The notes beneath the pieces were generated by a model. It worked only from the letters and a program-made list of their open reading frames with translations. It was not told the DNA's origin and did not search any database. Below are positions 54,282 through 62,147 of a DNA stretch of 64,000 nucleotides, piece after piece; the first letter of the stretch is position 1, and each line of letters opens with the position of its first letter. Origin of the DNA: Rhodanobacteraceae bacterium (lineage in GTDB: Bacteria; Pseudomonadota; Gammaproteobacteria; Xanthomonadales; Rhodanobacteraceae); NCBI GenBank assembly GCA_016790075.1, contig JAEUPP010000070.1, positions 62,001 to 126,000 on the forward strand, written 5' to 3'. A program made the position numbers and the translations under genes.

Positions 54282-56617
54282 AGCGCGCTGGGAGCTGGAT
54301 ACCGCTAGCCCGCATTTCTCACACCCGCTCTACTGTGGCCGCCGATACGCTCGCCCTGACGCACGCGGCTCCCTCGTGCCGGCTCGACGTAGTGTCGGCT
54401 ACGCCCTCGCCGTCACTCAGTCCGCGGCGCGCGTCACGACGGCGTCTCGGCGGCCTCGCTACGAACGGGTATGAGAAATGCGGGCTAGGCGGATTGTTGG
54501 TCTTGCTGGTTACCGCGGTTGCAGCGGTTGCCGCGGAACCCGCTGCGGACAGCGAGCTGGTTGTGCAATGCCGCCGCCTGCAGCAGATCGAGCCGGCCGA
54601 GGCAATCGATGTCTGTGAGCGCGCCTTTGCTGCGCTTGACACGACACGCGCTAGCGAGCTGGCCACGGAGATGTTGTTCCGGCGCAGTGACGCACAGATC
54701 GCTACCGGAAATTTCGCCGCGGCTTCGCTGACGCTTGATCGTGTCGCTGCACTGCCGGCCGAACCTGATCGCTGGAAGCGCGACTTCCGGCTTGTACGCC
54801 GGCGCGGCATTCTTGCCTACCGGCAAGAGCACTATGCCGAGGCGTTGCTGCAGTTCCGTAGCGCTCGCGAACTTGCATCCGCCCACGGCGACACCACAGC
54901 ACTCGGGCAAAGCTGGAATGATCTGGGCAATGCCTTGCGGCGCATCGGGGACTTCCCCGGAGCCCTCGATGCCTACCTTGCAAGCCTCGATCTCAAGCGC
55001 AAAGGCGCAGATGAACAACTAGGCACGCTCTACAACAATCTTGGCGACCTGTACCGTGACCTTGGTGATCTGAATGAAGCCAGGAAGCGCTATGGCGAGG
55101 CGCTGGTCGAGCATGATCGTGAGAACCGCATGCGGGAGGCGGCGCACACACGCGAGAGTCTGGCAGCGGTGCTCGCACAGAGTGGCGATGTCGCTGCTGC
55201 CGCGGACGCCTACGCGCAGGCCATAGGCCGTTTTCATGAACTGGGCGCGCGGGCCGACGAACTGCGTGCCCGCGTCGCGCTGGCTGAGCTGGAACTGGAT
55301 CGTGCGGGCTGGGCTTCCGCCCGCGCACAGTTGGTGCACGCGCAAGACCTGGCCGCTGAGCTGGCGTTGCCTCTGCCGGTGAATCTTGCCGTCCAGCTTG
55401 CCCGGCTGTATCAGTCCAATGGGGATATCGTCGGCGCTCGCCGCGTGCTGGAGCAGACCTTGCGGCGGGTGCCGGCAGAGGCCGCCGATCGGGGCTCGCT
55501 GTTGCAGGCGAGTGCGGAAGCGGCGCTTGCGGCGGGCGACCCGGCCGAGGCGTACGCCTTGCTCAAGGAGTTCCACGCTGCGGACACGCGCGTGCGCAAC
55601 GCCGCTCACGATAGTCGCCTCGCACAGTTGCGCGTGCAGTTCGAGGTGGCCGAACGCCAGCGGGCGATCGATGCACTCAAGACCGAGAATCGCCTTGCCG
55701 CGCTTGCTCTGGCGCAACGTACGACGCAGCTGCAGCTCGGCTTGAGCTGCGCGCTGGTGGTGATGCTGTTGGTTGTCGGACTTTTCCTGCGCGCTCGCCA
55801 GCGCAGCCGGCTGGCGGCAGTGGTGCGCGAGTCGCAGCTTGCGGCAGAAGCTGATCAGTATCGGCGGGCTGCCGAGTCGCTGCGTGCTGACGGCGAGCGT
55901 GTGCGCTTGCTGCTGGACCGCAGCGACACGGCGCTGCTGGCGATTGACGCAGCCGGTGTGCTGGTCGCGGTAACCGCGCGGGCTGCTGTATCTCTAGGGC
56001 GCTCGCGCGAAGCGGTGCTGGGACGGCCGTTGGCAGAGTTGCTTGGTGCTGAGTCGCGTGAAAGGTTGCAGAGCGCGTTGTCGGCAATCGACGATCAGGA
56101 TGGTGAAGTGTCGTTGCGCCTGGAGCTGCCGGCTGCAACGGTCATGGCTAGCCTGGCGGTGCTGCCTGTTGATGCGGGCGTTGCGGTAGTCCGCTTTGCT
56201 GCTGCCGAGGCAGTGCCGGCTGATGGCGCCGGGTTCATGCCGGAGGATCTTGAGCACGGCATGCCCGGTGAAGTGGACGCGGCCGAGGCCGATACCGAGC
56301 GTTTCCGGCGTGAGTTGGTAGAGCTGATGATTGATGCGGTAGAGATCTGGGAGCGTGTCAGCGGTGGTACGCGTATCGACCTTGCCGAAAAGAGCCGGGT
56401 CTGGCGTGTCACGATTGACGAAGGGCGCTTGCGCGTTCGCGCCATGGAGCGCTACCTGAGCCTGTCCAGACTGCCGCGCCAGCCACGCTGGCGCGAAGTG
56501 CTGCGTACCGCTTTCTATGTGCTGTCGGAATGTCGCCTTGACGATGCCGAGCGCGACGCATTGCGTTCACGTGTCGAGTCGATCCAGGCCAGCCTGCGTC
56601 GCCGCGCACTGCTCTGA
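54278..56617 (+). CDS. TPR-repeat, single-TM protein with PAS-like domain (start uncertain)
   Basis: 779 residues if ATG 54278 (overlapping the trpG stop) is used; residues ~10-70 would then be encoded by the repeat element. A more natural start is TTG 54494, which follows AGGCGGA and opens a signal peptide [16 protein letters not shown]. In long numbering: periplasmic TPR repeats ~110-440 ([20 protein letters not shown]), coiled coil, membrane helix ~485-507 ([16 protein letters not shown]), coiled coil, PAS-like domain ~543-600 ([20 protein letters not shown]), C-terminal helical domain ([20 protein letters not shown]). No kinase, GGDEF or DNA-binding domain is visible. Probably a sensor; output unknown. 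Confidence 0.75.
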   Translation: MKRAGSWIPLARISHTRSTVAADTLALTHAAPSCRLDVVSATPSPSLSPRRASRRRLGGLATNGYEKCGLGGLLVLLVTAVAAVAAEPAADSELVVQCRRLQQIEPAEAIDVCERAFAALDTTRASELATEMLFRRSDAQIATGNFAAASLTLDRVAALPAEPDRWKRDFRLVRRRGILAYRQEHYAEALLQFRSARELASAHGDTTALGQSWNDLGNALRRIGDFPGALDAYLASLDLKRKGADEQLGTLYNNLGDLYRDLGDLNEARKRYGEALVEHDRENRMREAAHTRESLAAVLAQSGDVAAAADAYAQAIGRFHELGARADELRARVALAELELDRAGWASARAQLVHAQDLAAELALPLPVNLAVQLARLYQSNGDIVGARRVLEQTLRRVPAEAADRGSLLQASAEAALAAGDPAEAYALLKEFHAADTRVRNAAHDSRLAQLRVQFEVAERQRAIDALKTENRLAALALAQRTTQLQLGLSCALVVMLLVVGLFLRARQRSRLAAVVRESQLAAEADQYRRAAESLRADGERVRLLLDRSDTALLAIDAAGVLVAVTARAAVSLGRSREAVLGRPLAELLGAESRERLQSALSAIDDQDGEVSLRLELPAATVMASLAVLPVDAGVAVVRFAAAEAVPADGAGFMPEDLEHGMPGEVDAAEADTERFRRELVELMIDAVEIWERVSGGTRIDLAEKSRVWRVTIDEGRLRVRAMERYLSLSRLPRQPRWREVLRTAFYVLSECRLDDAERDALRSRVESIQASLRRRALL
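54306..54487. repeat. 182-bp imperfect palindromic repeat element (copy 1)
   Basis: The left end (54306-54327) and the inverted right end (54466-54487) match at 21 of 22 bases; both read TAGCCCGCATTTCTCA from outside in. Inner parts remain similar for about 65 bases (for example GGCCGCCGA-ACGC ... TGACGC-CGC). The right arm (54408-54487) recurs at 57454-57533. No transposase; looks like a MITE- or REP-doublet-type element inserted just after trpG. Confidence 0.85.
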
Positions 56618-56714
56618 GGCGCGGCCTTGGCGGTGGGCGCGGACCCGACCCGGCCGCGCCCGCCGCCGGATCAGGCCGGTGCCAGCCGGCAGTGCGTCAT
56701 TGGGTGCGGCCCGT

Positions 56715-57182
56715 TCAGTCGTTACTGGGCAGGCAGACCATGCATGCCCCGTATACGCCGTCGTTGATGTCGTAACTCGAATGGTGTGTCGCGGAATCGG
56801 TCAGGCTCTCCGGACCGGTAAAGATCGGCACGGCTTCCAGGCCGAAATAGGGCGACTCCGGGTCAGTCAGGGCAGGCAGATCATTGCAGTAGTTATGGGC
56901 GAGCTGGCGGGCTCCGCGGTAGTCGTCGTCAAAATCGCCACAGGTCTGTGCCGGGCAGGGCCTGGCAGCAACAACGTGATGAGTCAGATAGCAAAAGGGC
57001 TGCAGGCGTTTCTGGTCGATGCATTGCTGATAGCGCTTGGTATCGCCGCCACCGAAATAAATGCGGCTGATCTCAACGGCATTGCCGTTCGTACACCAGT
57101 CGACGCCGGGCAGCACGTTATGGGCGGGGGCAGTGCTGCTGGCCACAAGCAAGCAGAAGGCGAGGTGAACACGGTACTTCAT
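56715..57182 (-). CDS. Small secreted Cys-rich protein of unknown function
   Basis: 155 residues; AAGGA before the ATG. Signal peptide (MKYRVHLAFCLLVASSTAPA). The mature part has eight Cys (DWCTNG, YQQCID, FCYL, PCPAQTC, NYCND and a C-terminal CMVC), suggesting disulfides. Unrecognised family. Opposite in direction to all its neighbours. Confidence 0.7.
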   Translation of the reverse strand: MKYRVHLAFCLLVASSTAPAHNVLPGVDWCTNGNAVEISRIYFGGGDTKRYQQCIDQKRLQPFCYLTHHVVAARPCPAQTCGDFDDDYRGARQLAHNYCNDLPALTDPESPYFGLEAVPIFTGPESLTDSATHHSSYDINDGVYGACMVCLPSND

Positions 57183-57719
57183 GAATGATCCTTGGTCGGT
57201 CCAGCGGGTGCCTGCGTGGTAACGCGGATCCTCTGATCAATCGCATGCGGCGCACGCGGCGGCAAGTCGATCCTGGGATCAAAGCGGGAAGAAATAGCTT
57301 TAACTGTATGATTTTGATGCAGGTATAAAGATCTTGTGGGGGCGGGATACGCTCTGCACAGGCATGCGTTGTGGTTCGCCGGCTCAGGCACCACCCCGGG
57401 GCCATTGGCGCCCGGTACGGTCAGTGTCGGCCCGGTAGGCAAAGGCTTGCGCACGCCGTCACTCAGTCCGCGGTGCGCGTCAGGACGGCGTCTCGGCGGC
57501 CTCGCTACGAACGGGTGTGAGAAATGCGGGCTAAACCGGGCCGCGGCAGGAAAAATCAACCAGACTGACGGCTTGCAAACGATTTCGTCCCGCGCTGTCC
57601 GGGCTCGTTCCCAGTCTGGTCCGGATTTACGCTCGCGTTGGCGGAAGGCAGCTCCTAGCGTGTCGGCGGCCGCGGCGTGGATACCGCCGCCTGGCTTGTC
57701 AACCTCAAGGAGAACCTTC
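57183..57719. other. Intergenic region with repeat copy 2
   Basis: 537 bases between two divergently transcribed small secreted-protein genes. It contains the second repeat copy (separate entry). The parts on either side (57183-57453 and 57534-57719) show no credible gene; promoters for both flanking genes must lie here. Confidence 0.6.
57454..57533. repeat. 80-bp single-arm copy of the dispersed repeat (copy 2)
   Basis: Matches 54408-54487 at 77 of 80 bases in the same orientation. The inverted left arm seen in copy 1 is absent here, so it is a solo arm or a truncated element. Confidence 0.88.
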
Positions 57720-58127
57720 ATGTCTAGCCGCTATATCCGTGTGCTCGCTGCCGCTGCCTTGCTTGCCGCGGGTGTTGCTCAGGCCGAAATCAACGGTCCC
57801 ACCATCTGGTATTCGGCCACCGTCGACTATGTCTGCGATGGAGAAGCATCCAGCCGTGTAATTTCCGAGCCGTCGATGGCCCTGTGCCAGCACTACCTGA
57901 ACCAGGAACTGCTGGATGTGAACAACGCCGGCTGCGACCTTGTCGACCTGGATCCCTGCCGTTTCCATTTTCACGGTTTCAGCAATGTGCAGGACGGCCA
58001 AAGCTTGCCGGCGCAGCTGGCTACGGACTTCGTCCACGGGGAAACGCAGATCCGCGAGCGTTACCGCATCGACGAGTACGAGGCGGAAATGGGCAAGCTG
58101 ATCCGCCGCCTGCAACCGCAGCGCTGA
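57720..58127 (+). CDS. Small secreted protein of unknown function
   Basis: 135 residues; AAGGAG 8 bases before ATG 57720. Signal peptide (SRYIRVLAAAALLAAGVAQA). Mature part has four Cys (YVCDGE, ALCQHY, AGCDLV, DPCRFH) and a charged helical C-terminus (RIDEYEAEMGKLIRRLQPQR). Unrecognised; not evidently related to the Cys-rich protein on the other side of the repeat. Confidence 0.75.
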   Translation: MSSRYIRVLAAAALLAAGVAQAEINGPTIWYSATVDYVCDGEASSRVISEPSMALCQHYLNQELLDVNNAGCDLVDLDPCRFHFHGFSNVQDGQSLPAQLATDFVHGETQIRERYRIDEYEAEMGKLIRRLQPQR

Positions 58128-58146
58128 TCGGCCAGGCCCGGCTTGG

Positions 58147-58178
58147 CCAGACTGGCGCCGTGCGCCAGTCTGGCTTAT
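58147..58178 (+). terminator. Hairpin terminator
   Basis: CCAGACTGGCGC-CGT-GCGCCAGTCTGG, a perfect 12-bp stem 20 bases after the stop, followed by CTTATT. Confidence 0.75.
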
Positions 58179-58246
58179 TCCAACGATTGCGCTGACCTTT
58201 TCTGCGCCAGTGCTTATCATGCCGGCCCGCTTTGCTGGAGCCCGCC

Positions 58247-59284
58247 ATGGCGATCACCCCGCAACAGGCGCTACAGCGCACGATAGAGCATCGCGAAATC
58301 TTCCACGACGAGATGGTCGACCTTATGGGCCAGATCATGCGCGGCGAGGTGTCGCCGGTCATGATCGCAGCCATCGTGACCGGACTGCGCGTGAAGAAGG
58401 AAACGGTAGGCGAGATCAGCGCTGCGGCTGAGGTCATGCGCAGTCTCTCGGCCCGGGTCACTACGCCCGACTACCCGCATTTCGTCGACATTGTCGGTAC
58501 CGGCGGCGACAGCGCGCACAGCTTCAATATTTCCACCGCGGCCATGTTTGTCGCCGCGGCCTGCGGCGCATATGTGGCCAAGCATGGCAATCGCAGCGTG
58601 TCGTCGAAATCGGGCAGCGCCGACGTGCTGGAGGCGCTGGGAGCACGCATTGATCTCGACCCCGAACGCGTCGCCGCATCGCTGGCGGAAACCCGCATCG
58701 GTTTCATGTTTGCGCCGAATCATCATCCGGCGATGAAGGTCGTGGCGCCGGTGCGCAAGGAAATGGGTGTGCGTACCTTGTTCAACATACTCGGGCCACT
58801 GACCAATCCTGCTGGTGCGCCGAATATTCTCATGGGCGTATTCCATGCCGATCTCGTCGGTATTCAGGTGCGGGTGCTGCAGCAGCTCGGGGCGCGGCAT
58901 GCGCTGGTTGTACACGGCCGCGACGGGCTGGACGAAATTTCGCTGGGCGGTTCCACCCTCGTCGGCGAGCTGCGCGATGGCGTGGTCAGGGAATACGAAA
59001 TCCACCCCGAGGAACTGGGTTTTGCGATGGCGTCGTCGCGCCAGCTCGCTGTGGCTGACGCGGAAGAATCGCGCCGCCGCCTGCTGGAGGTGCTCGACAA
59101 CCAGCCCGGCCCGGCGCGCGATATCGTCGTGCTCAATACCGGTGCCGCGCTGTATGCGGCCGATCTGGCCGGTTCCATCGCGGAAGGTGTGGCACTTGCG
59201 AACGAAGCCGTGGCAACGGGTGAAGCGCGCGCCAAGCTTGAGCAGTTCGTCGCCGTGACGCGGCGGCTTGCCGGCGCAGCCTGA
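58247..59284 (+). CDS. trpD: Anthranilate phosphoribosyltransferase
   Basis: 345 residues from ATG 58247 (TGGAG upstream). Motifs: [20 protein letters not shown] (PRPP loop), [56 protein letters not shown]. Second step of tryptophan synthesis. Followed by trpC 67 bases downstream. Confidence 0.97.
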   Translation: MAITPQQALQRTIEHREIFHDEMVDLMGQIMRGEVSPVMIAAIVTGLRVKKETVGEISAAAEVMRSLSARVTTPDYPHFVDIVGTGGDSAHSFNISTAAMFVAAACGAYVAKHGNRSVSSKSGSADVLEALGARIDLDPERVAASLAETRIGFMFAPNHHPAMKVVAPVRKEMGVRTLFNILGPLTNPAGAPNILMGVFHADLVGIQVRVLQQLGARHALVVHGRDGLDEISLGGSTLVGELRDGVVREYEIHPEELGFAMASSRQLAVADAEESRRRLLEVLDNQPGPARDIVVLNTGAALYAADLAGSIAEGVALANEAVATGEARAKLEQFVAVTRRLAGAA

Positions 59285-59351
59285 AGCGGCCAACGGTGCG
59301 CATCCGTTGCGCTGCCGGCAATGACAAGGTTTTCCAGCAAGAGGCGATCAG

Positions 59352-60149
59352 GTGAGCGACATTCTTCAGAAAATTCTGGCGCGCAAGGCCGAGGAAGTGC
59401 GTGAGCGCAGCGCCCAAGTTTCGCTGCGCGCACTGTCGGCGCGCGTGGATACCGCTCCGGCGGTGCGCGGGTTTTCCGCGAGCCTGTGCAAGCGCATTGC
59501 CGCGCAACAGCCGGCGGTGATCGCCGAGGTCAAGAAGGCCAGTCCCAGCAAGGGCGTGATCCGGCCCGATTTCGATCCGGCCGCGATCGCGCGCAGCTAT
59601 GCGGCCGGTGATGCTGCCTGCCTGTCGGTGCTGACCGACAGGGATTTCTTCCAGGGCAGCGACGAATACCTGCAGATGGCACGCGCCGCCTGCACGCTGC
59701 CGGTGCTGCGCAAGGATTTCGTCATCGACGCCTACCAAGTGTATGAGGCGCGCGTGCTTGGCGCGGACTGCATCCTGCTGATCGTGGCCGCGCTAGGCGA
59801 TGCGGCGCTGGCCGAACTCGCGGCGCTCGCGATTGATCTTGGCATGGATGTGCTGGTTGAAGTTCACGATGCCGGAGAAATGGAGCGCGCGTTGCTCGTG
59901 GCCGAACGCCTGCCTGTGCTTATAGGCATCAACAACCGCAACCTGCGCACGTTCGAGGTATCACTGCAGACCACGTTGACGCTGCGCGAGCACGTGCCGG
60001 CCGGGCAGATGCTGGTTACCGAGAGCGGCGTACTCGCCCCGGCCGATGTCTCACTGATGCGGGACAACGGCATACATGCCTTTCTCGTCGGCGAGGCCTT
60101 CATGCGTGCACCCGATCCTGGCGCGGAACTGATGCGGCTGTTTGCCTAG
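59352..60149 (+). CDS. trpC: Indole-3-glycerol-phosphate synthase
   Basis: 265 residues from GTG 59352. TIM barrel with catalytic Lys in [15 protein letters not shown] and [13 protein letters not shown], Glu in [15 protein letters not shown], plus [18 protein letters not shown] and [15 protein letters not shown]. Converts CdRP to indole-3-glycerol phosphate. No TrpF fusion. Confidence 0.97.
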   Translation: MSDILQKILARKAEEVRERSAQVSLRALSARVDTAPAVRGFSASLCKRIAAQQPAVIAEVKKASPSKGVIRPDFDPAAIARSYAAGDAACLSVLTDRDFFQGSDEYLQMARAACTLPVLRKDFVIDAYQVYEARVLGADCILLIVAALGDAALAELAALAIDLGMDVLVEVHDAGEMERALLVAERLPVLIGINNRNLRTFEVSLQTTLTLREHVPAGQMLVTESGVLAPADVSLMRDNGIHAFLVGEAFMRAPDPGAELMRLFA

Positions 60150-60270
60150 GCCAGGCGCGAGCAAGGTTGGCCGCAGAATCGCTACCGGCTCGTGGCCTTT
60201 TCCATAGCCACACATAGGGCCGGAGCGACCAGCGCCGGCCCGTGTGCAGTGCAAGACAGCCTGGAGCGTC

Positions 60271-60975
60271 TTAGCGTGTGCCCAGTACGACTATCGTCTT
60301 GCCCGTGACCGTGATCATGCCCTGGTCCTCAAGCTGCTTGAGCACGCGTCCGACCATCTCGCGCGAGCAGCCGACGATACGGCTGATTTCCTGGCGTGAA
60401 ATACGGATCTGGCTGCCCTTGGGATGGGTCATGGCATCCGGTTCTTCGGTCAGGTCGATCAGCGTCTTGGCGACACGGCTGGTGACGTCCATGAAGGCAA
60501 GGCGGCTGACCTTGCGCGAGGTATGCAGCAGCCGGTTGGATAGCTGCGAGCCGATCGCGAACAGGATCTTGGGACATTCTGTCGAGAGCGTGGTCTCGAA
60601 CAGATGGAACAGGCGCTCGTAGCTGATTTCCGCCAGTTCAACCGGGGTGCGCGAACGCACCATGACCTCGCGCCGCGGGGTTTCGACAAACAGGCCCATC
60701 TCACCGATGAACTCGCCGCGATTGATATAGGCGAGGATCAGCTCGCGGCCTTCCTCGTCTTCGGTAAGGACGGTCAGCGAGCCGTCGATGATGTAGTAAA
60801 GAATATTGGCGGAATCGCCGGGGCGGATGATGGCTGTCTTGCTCGGATAGCGCCGCCGGTGGCATTGACCCAGAAACCGTTCCATGGCCTGGCGGTCCGG
60901 CACCAGCATGGGCGGCGCCTGAACCTTGTTGACGGCCTGTTGCAGGTTGTAACGAAAGTCGGCGATTTTCTGCAT
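60271..60975 (-). CDS. clp: CRP-family regulator of the Clp/Vfr type
   Basis: 234 residues from ATG 60975; longer in-frame starts give a low-complexity N-terminus. Cyclic-nucleotide-type domain (IRPGDSANILYYIIDGSLTV, INRGEFIGEMGLFVETPRRE) and a helix-turn-helix of CRP type (RISRQEISRIVGCSREMVGR). At the CRP Ser83 position it has Glu103 (R-R-E instead of R-S), as in Xanthomonas Clp, where this Glu is tied to c-di-GMP rather than cAMP response. Next to trpC and divergent from speD, the xanthomonad arrangement as I know it. Confidence 0.9.
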   Translation of the reverse strand: MQKIADFRYNLQQAVNKVQAPPMLVPDRQAMERFLGQCHRRRYPSKTAIIRPGDSANILYYIIDGSLTVLTEDEEGRELILAYINRGEFIGEMGLFVETPRREVMVRSRTPVELAEISYERLFHLFETTLSTECPKILFAIGSQLSNRLLHTSRKVSRLAFMDVTSRVAKTLIDLTEEPDAMTHPKGSQIRISRQEISRIVGCSREMVGRVLKQLEDQGMITVTGKTIVVLGTR

Positions 60976-61213
60976 GCCCGGATGCCCCAATTCCTCTGCG
61001 AGCCGCGTAGATCCGTTGCGGCTAGTGTTTGTGGCCTTTCCCGGGCCCCGTGGAATGCGGCGGGGTTCAAAGGCCCGTCCGCGCAAGTCCCCATCTTAGT
61101 CGAAAGCAGCGTGGCTTAACGAATACCATGGGCGGCGGTGTAATCCGCAACCCGATTGGTCCATAATCCGCGCCCTTTCCCTCCCCACCCCGGCCTGCGC
61201 GAGGTAATACGCC

Positions 61214-62005
61214 GTGGTCAAACCTCTTCCGCGCTTGAAGCTGCAGGGTTTCAACAACCTGACCAAGGCGCTGAGCTTCAATATCTACGATATCTGCTAT
61301 GCGGTGACGCCGGAGCAGCGCGACCGCTATATCGAGTATATCGATGAGCAATATGACGCCGACCGTCTGACCCAGATCCTGACGGACGTGGCCGACATCA
61401 TCGGTGCGAACATCCTCAACATCGCGCGCCAGGACTATGATCCGCAGGGCGCGTCGGTGACCATACTGATTTCCGAACAGCCGGTCATCGACAAGAAGCA
61501 GGCGGGCAAGGACGTCATTTCCGACGCGGTCGTGGCTCACCTCGACAAGAGCCACATCACCGTCCATACCTATCCGGAAACCCATCCGCACAACGGCATT
61601 GCGACCTTCCGCGCGGATATCGACGTGGCGACCTGTGGTGTGATCTCGCCGCTGAAGGCGCTGAACTACCTGATCGAGAGCTTCGAGTCCGATATCGTGA
61701 CCATGGACTATCGCGTGCGTGGCTTCACCCGTGACGTGAAGGGCAAGAAGCACTACATCGATCACAAGATCAATTCCATCCAGGACTATCTCAGCAAGGG
61801 CATCAAGCAGCGCTACGAGATGATCGACGTCAACGTCTATCAGGAAAACATCTTTCACACCAAGATGCACGTGAAGGAGTTCCTGCTGGACACCTACCTG
61901 TTTGAAGCCAATGCGTCCGACCTTTCGTTCAAGGAGCGGATCCGCATCGAACAGCAGCTCAAGTACGAAATCGAGGAACTGTTCCACGGCCGCAACCTGA
62001 GTTAA
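61214..62005 (+). CDS. speD: S-adenosylmethionine decarboxylase proenzyme
   Basis: 263 residues from GTG 61214, matching the E. coli SpeD length. The self-cleavage site is K-S in [17 protein letters not shown], where Ser becomes the pyruvoyl cofactor. Other blocks: [20 protein letters not shown] and [20 protein letters not shown]. Supplies aminopropyl groups for spermidine. Divergent from the clp gene across a 240-base region with no gene. Confidence 0.97.
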   Translation: MVKPLPRLKLQGFNNLTKALSFNIYDICYAVTPEQRDRYIEYIDEQYDADRLTQILTDVADIIGANILNIARQDYDPQGASVTILISEQPVIDKKQAGKDVISDAVVAHLDKSHITVHTYPETHPHNGIATFRADIDVATCGVISPLKALNYLIESFESDIVTMDYRVRGFTRDVKGKKHYIDHKINSIQDYLSKGIKQRYEMIDVNVYQENIFHTKMHVKEFLLDTYLFEANASDLSFKERIRIEQQLKYEIEELFHGRNLS

Positions 62006-62026
62006 GACTGCCGCCACCGTCCCTGC

Positions 62027-62060
62027 AAAAGCCCCGGCTCGGCACGCCGGGGCTTTTCGT
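62027..62060 (+). terminator. Rho-independent terminator after speD
   Basis: AAAAGCCCCGGC - TCGGCAC - GCCGGGGCTTTT, a 12-bp stem with terminal A/T tracts. Confidence 0.93.
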
Positions 62061-62147
62061 TTGTGCTTGGACGTAAAGAGCCAGTTAACAGTGTGCGAAC
62101 CACAGCATTGCTAGCATGCAGGCTTGGTCAGCACGGTCTTTGTTGCT

